Both the position numbers and the translations under genes were made by a program. Under the pieces are notes generated by a model that saw only the letters and a program-made list of their open reading frames with translations, was not told the origin of the DNA and made no database searches. A stretch of 5,577 nucleotides of DNA from Treponema sp. (GTDB taxonomy: Bacteria > Spirochaetota > Spirochaetia > Treponematales > Treponemataceae), in contig JAEDFA010000076.1 in assembly GCA_016293005.1 (NCBI GenBank), forward strand, positions 1-5,577, written 5' to 3'. Positions 1 through 5,577 of the stretch are shown piece after piece; the first letter of the stretch is position 1; the number at the start of each line of letters is the position of its first letter.

Positions 1-10
1 TTTTTCCGGC

Positions 11-18
11 TATATATT
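11..18 (+). promoter_or_regulatory. Candidate -10 element of recQ
   Basis: TATATATT lies here and contains two -10-like hexamers (TATATA 11-16 and TATATT 13-18). It ends 3-5 bases before the recQ ATG at 22, which would place the transcription start at or next to the start codon. No Shine-Dalgarno is present in the 21 bases shown. The -35 region would fall outside the window, so the call rests on the -10 alone. Confidence 0.35.
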
Positions 19-21
19 AAT

Positions 22-1665
22 ATGAAAGAAATATTGAATTTTGATGACGAAAGCTTAACTTATGAAGACAAAATCGACGAAACTGCCTTAAAATCATTCG
101 GGATAAAATATATTTTTCCGTGGCAGCGTATGGTAATTTCAAATATTCTCGATGCCGCAGAAAATTCAGTTTTAAATTTGAAAGAAGAAGAATTAAAAGA
201 TTCCATCAACCGCCAGATTGTTCTTCTTCCGACGGGAGCAGGAAAATCTCTATGTTTTCAACTTCCCTCAATTCTTCTTCCGGGAAAAACTTTAGTAATT
301 TATCCGCTTCTTGCGCTCATGAAAGACCAGAAAAGGCGAATGGACGAAGGAAAAATAAAAAATGTCATAATTCAGGGCGGACAGTCACAGGAAGAACGGC
401 TAGAAATTTTTGAAGAACTTAAAAATGATGCAAAAATCATCATTGCAAATCCTGAAGTTCTCAATGAAAATTCAGTTTTAAACGAACTTAAAAAAATTCA
501 TTTAAGCCACATTGCAATCGATGAAGCTCACTGCGTTTCAGAATGGGGCGACACTTTCAGACCTTCATACCTGAATCTTAACAAAATTTTAAAAGAATTA
601 AACGCCGATGTAGTAACCGCATTTACCGCAACAGCCTCTCCTGAAATTTTAACCCGAATTTCTGAAATTCTTTTTTCCGGGAGCGCGCACATCATAAAAA
701 GCGAAAGCGACAGGCCGAACATTCACTATTATGTAAAATACGCAGCGGCAAAACAACAGGCAGTTTTAAACCTTTGCGAAACAGAAGAAAAACCGATGAT
801 TGTATTCTGCGGAACAAGAAAAAAAGCAGAACAAATGTCCAGGCTTCTAAATTTCGTTTATGGAAATGATTTTTCAAAATTTTATCACGCGGGCCTTGAA
901 AAATCAGAAAAAACAAAAATCGAAAACTGGTTTTTCACGGCAAAAGACAAAGTTTTATGCGCGACATGTGCCTACGGAATGGGCGTCGACAAAAAAGACA
1001 TCCACACAACAGTTCATCTAGATGTTCCGCTCACCGCAGAAGCATATATTCAGGAAGCAGGACGAGGCGGAAGAGACGGTTCAATTTCAAACTCAATTCT
1101 TTTATGGAACAACGAAGACAGAATAAAATTCAGTGCATTTCCAGAAAAAAGCCGAAACAGGGCAATGAAAAATTTTGCAGAAACTAAAAAATGCAGGAGA
1201 GAAGTTCTTTTAACTTTTCTTGATGCAGAACAGGCAGTTTGCAGCGGATGCGATTTGTGTAACAGACGGTTCAATTTACAGAACAAAGGCTTAAATGACG
1301 ATTTAAAATTTTCAGACTGGAAGACAGCTTTAAAAATCGCAGAAAAAAACGAACGGACTTTTACGCCGCTGCAATTTATCAATAAAATAGAAGAAGAATT
1401 AAATTCCTTAAGCACAAAACGCCTTTTTTACCGCATATATGATTATGATTCTTGCGTTGAAATTTATTCTGAATTAATTAAAACAAAAAAAATAAAACAT
1501 TGTAAAAATTTATGGAAAGGAAAAATCGAAACAAAAACTATCCGGACACAAATTATTCAGGATTTCCATCATTTGAAGAGGATTTTTTTTCGTCTGCGCT
1601 GGAAGATTCAGAAGAACTGGAAGAAGCGTTTTCAGATTTTTGCGCATTCTCATTCTGGGCTTTAA
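22..1665 (+). CDS. recQ: RecQ-family ATP-dependent DNA helicase
   Basis: Predicted 3'-5' superfamily 2 DNA helicase acting in cytoplasmic recombination and repair. All core motifs are visible in order: a motif 0-like Q35, Walker A LLPTGAGKS at residues 68-76 (K75), DEAH box 167-170 inside the RecQ-type IDEAHCVSEWG, motif III AFTATAS 200-206, motif IV around VFCGT 261-265, motif V around YGMGVD 318-323, and motif VI QEAGRGGRDG 344-353. A zinc site of the RecQ type follows (C391, C407, C410, C413). About 90 residues of unrecognised sequence come next, and I see no clear winged-helix RQC or HRDC domain. The protein is 547 residues against about 600 for E. coli RecQ. The start has no Shine-Dalgarno but a TATATT-like box lies a few bases upstream, so the mRNA may be leaderless. 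The last ~37 codons overlap the minus-strand gene and show foreign codon use (many AAG), so the true ancestral end is probably near residue 490-500. Confidence 0.93.
   Translation: MKEILNFDDESLTYEDKIDETALKSFGIKYIFPWQRMVISNILDAAENSVLNLKEEELKDSINRQIVLLPTGAGKSLCFQLPSILLPGKTLVIYPLLALMKDQKRRMDEGKIKNVIIQGGQSQEERLEIFEELKNDAKIIIANPEVLNENSVLNELKKIHLSHIAIDEAHCVSEWGDTFRPSYLNLNKILKELNADVVTAFTATASPEILTRISEILFSGSAHIIKSESDRPNIHYYVKYAAAKQQAVLNLCETEEKPMIVFCGTRKKAEQMSRLLNFVYGNDFSKFYHAGLEKSEKTKIENWFFTAKDKVLCATCAYGMGVDKKDIHTTVHLDVPLTAEAYIQEAGRGGRDGSISNSILLWNNEDRIKFSAFPEKSRNRAMKNFAETKKCRREVLLTFLDAEQAVCSGCDLCNRRFNLQNKGLNDDLKFSDWKTALKIAEKNERTFTPLQFINKIEEELNSLSTKRLFYRIYDYDSCVEIYSELIKTKKIKHCKNLWKGKIETKTIRTQIIQDFHHLKRIFFRLRWKIQKNWKKRFQIFAHSHSGL
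1485..1492 (+). other. A8 homopolymer tract in recQ, possible slippage or frameshift site
   Basis: Eight consecutive A residues lie in the recQ frame. Removing one A gives an in-frame TAA directly after the tract. Adding one A gives a TAA about seven codons downstream. Either outcome would end RecQ before the antisense minus-strand gene. The tract is therefore the likeliest place for an indel (real, or a sequencing error) or for transcriptional slippage that made or removes the unusual C-terminal extension. Confidence 0.4.
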
Positions 1666-1804
1666 CTTTTTTCTGTTTTTTAGGTTTCTTTCTGTAATTT
1701 GCAACATAACAGCCAAACATCATCACCAAAAACACCATGACAAAGGTTGCAATTACATCTTTATTTGACAAAACCTCAACAACGACATCAATATAATTAT
1801 CCAT
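1553..1804 (-). CDS. Small single-span membrane protein with charged serine-rich tail
   Basis: I do not recognise the family. Taken from the second ATG (1802-1804) it is 83 residues: a short N-terminus beginning MDNYIDVVVEVLSNKDV, one hydrophobic segment of about 19 residues (ATFVMVFLVMMFGCYVAN), a Lys/Arg-rich stretch (YRKKPKKQKK) and a Ser/Glu/Asp/Lys-rich tail. The basic stretch after the span predicts the tail in the cytoplasm and the N-terminus outside. Layout resembles a small membrane anchor or accessory protein, but no function can be assigned. Codon use (AAA for nearly all Lys) matches the genome's style, whereas the opposing recQ tail does not, which supports this strand as the coding one. 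A longer form from an ATG at 1826-1828 adds MFFSDKLI. Neither start has a Shine-Dalgarno; I prefer the inner one because the outer ATG lies inside an inverted repeat. It is divergent from hisH and convergent with recQ, overlapping it by 113 bp. Confidence 0.62.
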   Translation of the reverse strand: MDNYIDVVVEVLSNKDVIATFVMVFLVMMFGCYVANYRKKPKKQKKVKAQNENAQKSENASSSSSESSSADEKKSSSNDGNPE

Positions 1805-1827
1805 AATTAATTTATCGGAAAAAAACA

Positions 1828-1845
1828 TTCAAGAATTCACTTGAA
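1828..1845. promoter_or_regulatory. Inverted repeat TTCAAG-N6-CTTGAA, candidate operator
   Basis: Perfect 6-bp arms (1828-1833 and 1840-1845) are separated by AATTCA. The right arm overlaps the -35 hexamer of the hisH promoter, and the left arm touches the upstream ATG of the divergent small gene. Size and position fit a dimeric repressor site. In AT-rich DNA an 18-bp imperfect palindrome can also arise by chance. Confidence 0.3.
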
Positions 1846-1869
1846 ACGGGAAGTTTCCTTCACTATTAT
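1841..1869 (+). promoter_or_regulatory. Sigma70-type promoter of the hisH operon
   Basis: A -35 hexamer TTGAAA (1841-1846) and a -10 hexamer TATTAT (1864-1869) are separated by exactly 17 bp. Four of six and five of six positions or better match the consensus at the two boxes. Transcription would start about 1875-1877, at the hisH ATG (1876), giving a leaderless or nearly leaderless message. This agrees with the lack of any Shine-Dalgarno before hisH. The spacer also contains GAAAC-N5-GTTTC (1843-1857). Confidence 0.6.
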
Positions 1870-1875
1870 TCTATT

Positions 1876-2511
1876 ATGATTGGAATAATTGATTACAATG
1901 CAGGAAACATTTCAAGCGTTGAACGAGCCCTAAAAAAAATCGGCTCCCCTTATATTCTTTCAAAACACCCGGAAGAATTAAAAACTTGCGCTAAAATAAT
2001 TTTTCCAGGTGTTGGAGATGCAGCGTTCGCAATAGAACAACTTAAAATTACAGGCTTCGACAGTTTCATAAAAGAATGGGTAAAAGACGGAAAGCCGCTT
2101 GCAGGAATTTGTCTTGGCTCGCAGATTATTTTCGACTATTCCGAAGAAGGAAATACTCCTTGTCTTGGACTTTTAAAAGGAAAAATCAGGCATTTTAAAA
2201 ATCTCTACACAGAAAAAAACATAAATCCAGAGGGAAACTTAAAAATTCCGCATATCGGCTGGTCAGACATTTCATACACAAATAAAGGCTCAATTCTCTT
2301 CGACGGCGTTCCAAATCATACAGATTTTTATTTCGTTCATTCATTTGTAATCTGCCCGGAAGATTCTTCAATCGTAAAAGCAGAAGCAGATTACGGAATA
2401 AAAGTTCCTTCATGCGTTGAAAAAGACAACATCACAGCCTTTCAGTTTCACCCGGAAAAATCTGGAGAACCGGGACTAAAAATTCTTGAGAATTTCTGTT
2501 TTAAAAATTAA
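1876..2511 (+). CDS. hisH: Imidazole glycerol phosphate synthase, glutaminase subunit
   Basis: Class I glutamine amidotransferase that hydrolyses glutamine and channels ammonia to HisF. The family start MIGIIDYNAGN is present, which fixes the start codon. The oxyanion region PGVGD lies at 44-48, and the nucleophile elbow is GICLGSQ with C79 (the more usual motif is GICLGMQ). The HisH signature IPHIGW is at 124-129 and FYFVHSF at 151-157. The remaining triad residues are H192 and E194 in FQFHPEKS. At 211 residues the length is typical and the protein looks intact. It is first in a five-gene plus-strand unit. It lacks a Shine-Dalgarno, and a good promoter places the transcript start at the ATG. 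No histidine attenuator leader peptide or T-box can exist upstream if the mRNA is leaderless. Confidence 0.95.
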   Translation: MIGIIDYNAGNISSVERALKKIGSPYILSKHPEELKTCAKIIFPGVGDAAFAIEQLKITGFDSFIKEWVKDGKPLAGICLGSQIIFDYSEEGNTPCLGLLKGKIRHFKNLYTEKNINPEGNLKIPHIGWSDISYTNKGSILFDGVPNHTDFYFVHSFVICPEDSSIVKAEADYGIKVPSCVEKDNITAFQFHPEKSGEPGLKILENFCFKN

Positions 2512-2550
2512 GGACAAATTCTGAAAATTAAAGTTTTTAGTTGTTCACCT

Positions 2551-2583
2551 AAGGGGCGTAAAACCGTTTCCGCAATTTTTTTT
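2551..2583 (+). terminator. Weak hairpin plus T8 tract between hisH and hisF, possible attenuator
   Basis: GCG (2556-2558) can pair with CGC (2571-2573), and an inner AAA pairs with TTT (2567-2569) across one mismatch. A run of eight T (2576-2583) follows. The stem is short and imperfect, so at most partial termination is expected. It lies in the only gap of the operon longer than 50 bp, and the hisF Shine-Dalgarno follows at once. Confidence 0.22.
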
Positions 2584-2603
2584 CTACAGGAGAAAATAGA
2601 CTT

Positions 2604-3368
2604 ATGCTAAAAAAGAGAATTATCGTTTGTCTTGATGTAAAAGACGGAAGAACTACAAAAGGCGTAAAATTTCTAAACAATGTCGATATAGGCGACCCTG
2701 TTGAAATGGCAAAAGAATATTACGAACAGGGTGTCGATGAACTTGTTTTCTACGATATAATTGCAAGTGCAAGAGGTCGCGGACCGATTCTTGATTTAAT
2801 CAGCAAAGTTGCAAGTCAGGTTTTCATTCCGTTTTGCGTAGGAGGCGGAATCACCACTTTAGACGATATAAAACAGACAATTCTTGCAGGAGCAGAAAAA
2901 GTCAGTCTCAACAGTCAGGCAGTCAAAAATCCAGAACTTATAAGTCAAGGCGCTAGAATTTTCGGAAATCAATGCATTGTACTTGGAATGGATGTAAAAA
3001 AAGACGATTCAAAACCAAGCGGCTACGGAATTTTCATAAACGGCGGAAGAATTGACACAGGTCTTGATGCACGAGAGTGGGCTGTAAAAGCAGTTAGTTT
3101 AGGAGCCGGCGAAATCGTTTTAAATTCTATGGATGCAGACGGAACAAAAGAAGGCTACGACATAAATTTAACAAAAATGATTGCAGAATCCGTGAGCGTT
3201 CCCGTAATCGCTTCAGGCGGCGGCGGAAAACCAGAACACCTTAGAGATGTCTTAAAAGAAGGAAAAGCCGACGCCGCATTAATCGCTTCAATGGTTCATT
3301 CTGGAAAATACACAGTAAAATCCATAAAAGAAAGCCTTAATGGCTACGGAATTCCTGTACGCCTGTAA
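2604..3368 (+). CDS. hisF: Imidazole glycerol phosphate synthase, cyclase subunit
   Basis: A (beta-alpha)8 barrel that combines PRFAR with ammonia from HisH to give imidazole glycerol phosphate and AICAR. The catalytic aspartates D11 (CLDVKDG) and D130 (GMDVK) are both present, as are K19, the phosphate-binding loops VGGGI (79-83) and ASGGGG (203-208), and D177 in the MDADGT loop. Three of the ammonia-channel gate residues known from T. maritima HisF (R5, E46, K99) sit at identical numbers, so it should work with the HisH next to it. Differences from the common form include E98 where T. maritima has D98, I53 in DIIAS (usually DITAS), and a longer segment after D130 (about 131-150). It is 254 residues, full length. 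A Shine-Dalgarno AGGAG (2588-2592) sits 11 bases before the ATG. The 92-bp gap from hisH holds a weak hairpin. Confidence 0.95.
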   Translation: MLKKRIIVCLDVKDGRTTKGVKFLNNVDIGDPVEMAKEYYEQGVDELVFYDIIASARGRGPILDLISKVASQVFIPFCVGGGITTLDDIKQTILAGAEKVSLNSQAVKNPELISQGARIFGNQCIVLGMDVKKDDSKPSGYGIFINGGRIDTGLDAREWAVKAVSLGAGEIVLNSMDADGTKEGYDINLTKMIAESVSVPVIASGGGGKPEHLRDVLKEGKADAALIASMVHSGKYTVKSIKESLNGYGIPVRL

Positions 3369-3407
3369 GTTCAGGTAACAACTCTCAAATTTTCAAGAGG
3401 AAATTAT

Positions 3408-4175
3408 ATGGACAATTTCAGAAGATGGCACGAACTAAAAGAAAATGTATCGTTTTATAACGAAGAAATGAATGTTTCTTTCAATCAGTGCGACAAAAAT
3501 CACCGTTTAAGTTTCTACGATATTTTAAAAATTTCATCAGATACTGCCGTCACAGATTATGACAGAATCGGACTTACCTGGCAAAAATTCCACGATTTAA
3601 AAACAGTTTTTGTCGTAAGCAGAATCTCTTTCAGATTTCATAAATTTCCCGTTGCAAGCCAGAATATCCGTGTAAAAACATGGACAGAAACCTCCCTTCC
3701 CCTTCAGTTTGTAAGGCTTTACGATTTTTACGATGCAGAATCAGGCGAACTTTTAATTTCAGGAATTTCACACTGGCTTTATGTCAGCACCGAAACGCAC
3801 AGAATTATCCGCACAAAAGATTTCACCGAAAAAGAAATTCCAGATTTTAAAACAGAACATCAGGCGCTTGAACCGGGTAAAATTTCAATTCCAGAAAACT
3901 TAAAATTCCTCGTTGAACGACCCGTCTGGTATTCTGACATCGACGGAAACGGTCATGTAAACAACGCAAAATACGGAGCTTTCGTTATAGATTCCCTTCC
4001 AGAAGAATATCAGAATAAATCATTCACAGATTTCCGTCTGAATTTTTCAAAAGAAGCCGTGCAAGGTCAGAACATCAAAATCTTCGGAAATTTCGACGAT
4101 GAAAACAAAAAAATTGTAATCGTTGCAAAACAAAACGATTCTATCTGCTTTGAAAGTGAACTTTTTTACAAATGA
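3408..4175 (+). CDS. Acyl-ACP thioesterase (double hotdog, Fat-like)
   Basis: Predicted cytoplasmic hydrolase that releases free fatty acid from acyl-ACP and so ends chain elongation. Two hotdog halves are visible. The N-terminal half has the family's SRISFRFHKFP pattern and a following VKTW strand at about 70-92. The C-terminal half carries the signature YSDIDGNGHVNNAKY (175-189). D179, N181 and H183 line up with the Asp/Asn/His set of plant FatB enzymes, and E216 in NFSKEA matches the downstream catalytic Glu. The residue after that Glu, a Cys in plant enzymes, is Ala here. The length of 255 residues is normal for bacterial members. A Shine-Dalgarno AGAGGA (3396-3401) is 6 bases from the ATG and the gap after hisF is 39 bp, so it is co-transcribed. 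Acyl chain length cannot be read from the sequence. Confidence 0.88.
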   Translation: MDNFRRWHELKENVSFYNEEMNVSFNQCDKNHRLSFYDILKISSDTAVTDYDRIGLTWQKFHDLKTVFVVSRISFRFHKFPVASQNIRVKTWTETSLPLQFVRLYDFYDAESGELLISGISHWLYVSTETHRIIRTKDFTEKEIPDFKTEHQALEPGKISIPENLKFLVERPVWYSDIDGNGHVNNAKYGAFVIDSLPEEYQNKSFTDFRLNFSKEAVQGQNIKIFGNFDDENKKIVIVAKQNDSICFESELFYK

Positions 4176-4221
4176 TTTTCAAACTAAATTTTTAAAATTC
4201 TCCACAAAGTAGGAATTCCAA

Positions 4222-5112
4222 ATGAAAAAAACTCTCTTTTTTGCCTTAATTTTTTCAATTTTCACGCTGATACCTTGTTTTTCAAAAAGCGGAAAACCAA
4301 TTTACCTTTGGAAAAACACGCAGCAATTAAAAAACGAAAAATCAGTCATGTATTATCACAAGGCAGAAAATGCAGAAGAAAATGCCCCGTGCATCATAAT
4401 CTGTCCGGGCGGAAGTTATCATCACCTTGGACTTTACAACGAAGGCTACAAAACTGCCCAATGGTTTTCTAAAAAAGGCGTTCACGCATTCACTCTCCGC
4501 TACAGAACAAACGAAGCATCTTACAACCATCCTGCAATGCTTCAGGACATTCAAAGGGCAATTCAAATCATCAGGGAAAACGCAGAACATTTTGGCATAA
4601 ACGAAAACAAAATCGGCTTAATCGGATTTTCAGCCGGCGGACACCTTGTAACAATGGCAGGAGCGTTTTTTGAAAGCCACGACGAACTAAAAAAAATCGG
4701 AATCGAACATGAAGTTTCTCTAAAACCAAATTTCATAATTCCTGTCTACCCGGTAGTTTCCATGCAAGATGAACTTGCACACAAATGGTCACGAAAAAGC
4801 CTTCTTGGGAAAAATCCGACACAAGAACAAAAAGACGAATTTTCAATGGAAAAACAGATTTTTAGCGGAATGCCACCTGTTTATGTAATCGCTTGTAAAG
4901 ATGATAATGTTGTTGACTACAGAAATTCAGTTGAACTTGTAAAATCACTTCAAAAGAACAATGTTCCTCACAAATTTTCCCTTTACGACTGGGGAAAACA
5001 CGGATTCGGGATGCTTGAAAACCGATTTATGAAAACTTTTCACTACAACGACGAAATTTTTACATGGCTTTTGTCCATAGATTTCGGGCAAAATCCAAAA
5101 GGTTCTATTTAA
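4222..5112 (+). CDS. Exported alpha/beta-hydrolase, acetyl-xylan/feruloyl-esterase-like
   Basis: Serine esterase of the alpha/beta-hydrolase fold, similar in layout to bacterial xylan-deacylating enzymes. An N-terminal signal peptide is clear: MKK, then a hydrophobic stretch to about residue 18, then PCFSKS. Cleavage by signal peptidase I after CFS is plausible. C19 could suggest a lipoprotein, but a Pro precedes it, which is unusual. The oxyanion strand-loop CPGGSYHHL is at 61-69, the nucleophile elbow GFSAGG has S137, the acid is most likely D228 in the KDDNVVD loop, and the catalytic His is H260 in GKHGFG. At 296 residues it looks complete. It would act in the periplasm or outside, removing acetyl or similar esters from plant glycans, but the substrate is inferred from family resemblance only. 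A Shine-Dalgarno AGGA (4211-4214) is 7 bases from the ATG and the gap after the thioesterase is 46 bp. Confidence 0.85.
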   Translation: MKKTLFFALIFSIFTLIPCFSKSGKPIYLWKNTQQLKNEKSVMYYHKAENAEENAPCIIICPGGSYHHLGLYNEGYKTAQWFSKKGVHAFTLRYRTNEASYNHPAMLQDIQRAIQIIRENAEHFGINENKIGLIGFSAGGHLVTMAGAFFESHDELKKIGIEHEVSLKPNFIIPVYPVVSMQDELAHKWSRKSLLGKNPTQEQKDEFSMEKQIFSGMPPVYVIACKDDNVVDYRNSVELVKSLQKNNVPHKFSLYDWGKHGFGMLENRFMKTFHYNDEIFTWLLSIDFGQNPKGSI

Positions 5113-5132
5113 AATTTAATTGGAGAAAAAAA

Positions 5133-5519
5133 ATGTTTGAAGTCAGAGTTGAAGCGGATTTTGCAGCCGCACATTTTTTAAAAGACTACAACGGAAAGTG
5201 CGAAAACTTACACGGACACAATTACAAAGTTTTTGCCCATGTTCGTGGAAACAACCTGAACGAAGGCGGAATGCTTTTAGATTTTTCAAAACTAAAAGAC
5301 GCTTTAAGAAAAACATGCAAAATTTTAGACCACACGAATTTAAACGATTTTCCGTTTTTCAATCAGAATCCGAGTGCAGAAAAAATTGCATTATTCATCT
5401 TTGAAAATATCAAAAAAGAATTAAACGAAAGCAAAGACAGTCAAAAAGAGCCTTTTTTGTATGCCGTCGATGTTTTTGAAACAGAAACAAGCCGTGCAAG
5501 ATACTGTCCATATTTATAA
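5133..5519 (+). CDS. queD: 6-carboxy-5,6,7,8-tetrahydropterin synthase (QueD)
   Basis: Converts 7,8-dihydroneopterin triphosphate to 6-carboxytetrahydropterin, an early step toward preQ0 and queuosine in tRNA. The zinc ligands H14, H27 and H29 are present (AAHFL and NLHGHNY), with the catalytic C23 in GKCENLHGH. The LDHTNLN motif gives D66 and H67, and E116 in the FETETS motif is the pterin-anchoring Glu. The pattern is that of QueD rather than eukaryotic PTPS. The start at 5133 is chosen because GGAG (5122-5125) lies 7 bases upstream and the protein then begins MFEVRVEADFAAAH, as in the family, with 128 residues. The frame is open further upstream to 5064, but that would overlap the hydrolase gene and add an unrelated N-terminus. 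It is last in the operon, with a hairpin 12 bases after the stop. No preQ1 riboswitch is seen in the 20-bp gap. Confidence 0.93.
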   Translation: MFEVRVEADFAAAHFLKDYNGKCENLHGHNYKVFAHVRGNNLNEGGMLLDFSKLKDALRKTCKILDHTNLNDFPFFNQNPSAEKIALFIFENIKKELNESKDSQKEPFLYAVDVFETETSRARYCPYL

Positions 5520-5531
5520 AAAAAGCTCCCA

Positions 5532-5574
5532 TAAAAAGTCAAGAAGATTGTTTCAACAATCGATTGACTTTTTA
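5532..5574. terminator. Bidirectional intrinsic terminator after queD
   Basis: The outer arms TAAAAAGTCAA (5532-5542) and TTGACTTTTTA (5564-5574) are perfectly complementary over 11 bp. After a small GAA/GA internal loop, the inner arms GATTGTT (5546-5552) and AACAATC (5555-5561) also pair, giving a long stem with a small loop. The A-run on the left and T-run on the right supply a U-tract on either strand, so it could also serve a convergent gene beyond the window. The stem is AT-rich, and the U-tract is part of the stem. Confidence 0.72.
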
Positions 5575-5577
5575 CGC

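Noticed and set aside
217..290. Short direct repeat TTCTTCTTCCG in recQ
   Set aside because: Both copies encode Leu-Leu-Pro within conserved helicase sequence; explained by codon choice.
1050..1415. 121-codon minus-strand open frame inside recQ
   Set aside because: It lies opposite the conserved motif VI and zinc region of RecQ and encodes no recognisable domain; it is a shadow frame.
1512..1697. Plus-strand open frame overlapping the recQ end, reading like an acidic then hydrophobic peptide
   Set aside because: It is the mirror of the Ser/Lys-rich minus-strand gene, uses rare CTG codons and has no ribosome binding site.
2512..2603. Separate promoter for hisF in the gap
   Set aside because: TTGTTC at 2541-2546 resembles a -35 box, but no -10-like hexamer lies at a suitable distance.
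4222..4284. Lipoprotein signal with C19 in the hydrolase
   Set aside because: Pro occupies the position just before the Cys, which is unusual even for relaxed spirochaete lipoboxes; signal peptidase I cleavage after CFS is more likely, though not settled.
5064..5132. N-terminal extension of queD into the hydrolase gene
   Set aside because: The inner ATG at 5133 has a well-placed GGAG and matches the usual QueD start; the extension is basic and unrelated to the family.
1..5577. CRISPR array, insertion sequence, tRNA or a new defence system
   Set aside because: No spaced repeats, transposase motifs, tRNA-like folds or clustered unknown effector genes are seen; nearly all sequence is explained by housekeeping genes.

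Overview
The window reads as AT-rich chromosomal DNA of a host-associated bacterium. The style is AAA- and GAA-heavy codons, short gaps between genes, and a metabolic operon that carries a secreted carbohydrate-type esterase. A Treponema-like spirochaete of the gut or rumen is my best guess. It rests on general sequence style and gene content, not on a diagnostic marker.

Layout. (1) 22-1665, plus strand: a RecQ-family DNA helicase whose last ~37 codons run antisense through the next gene. (2) About 1553-1804 or 1828, minus strand: a small single-span membrane protein with a charged, serine-rich tail, convergent with recQ. (3) 1829-1875: a 47-bp divergent intergenic region holding a good sigma70-type promoter for the plus strand, overlapped by two short inverted repeats. 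(4) 1876-5519, plus strand: five co-directional genes, hisH, hisF, an acyl-ACP thioesterase, an exported alpha/beta-hydrolase (acetyl-xylan/feruloyl-esterase-like) and queD. The last three gaps are 20-46 bp and the hisH-hisF gap is 92 bp. (5) 5532-5574: a long hairpin with A- and T-rich flanks that looks like a terminator usable from both strands.

How the genes relate. HisH and HisF form imidazole glycerol phosphate synthase, the step of histidine synthesis that also releases AICAR to purine synthesis. The thioesterase (free fatty acid release), the esterase (probably deacylation of plant polysaccharide) and QueD (7-deazaguanine/queuosine pathway) have no shared pathway with it. The unit looks like a housekeeping operon of convenience rather than a dedicated system.

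The most interesting points are regulatory and structural. hisH, and probably recQ, appear to be translated from leaderless mRNAs: the -10 element sits 5-6 bp before the ATG and there is no Shine-Dalgarno, while all four downstream operon genes have one. The recQ 3' end looks like an accidental extension: an A8 tract lies just before it, a one-base change there in either direction would stop the frame before the antisense gene, and codon use changes abruptly in the tail. I see no CRISPR array, mobile element, RNA gene or convincing new defence-type system. No gene-free stretch exceeds 300 bases.
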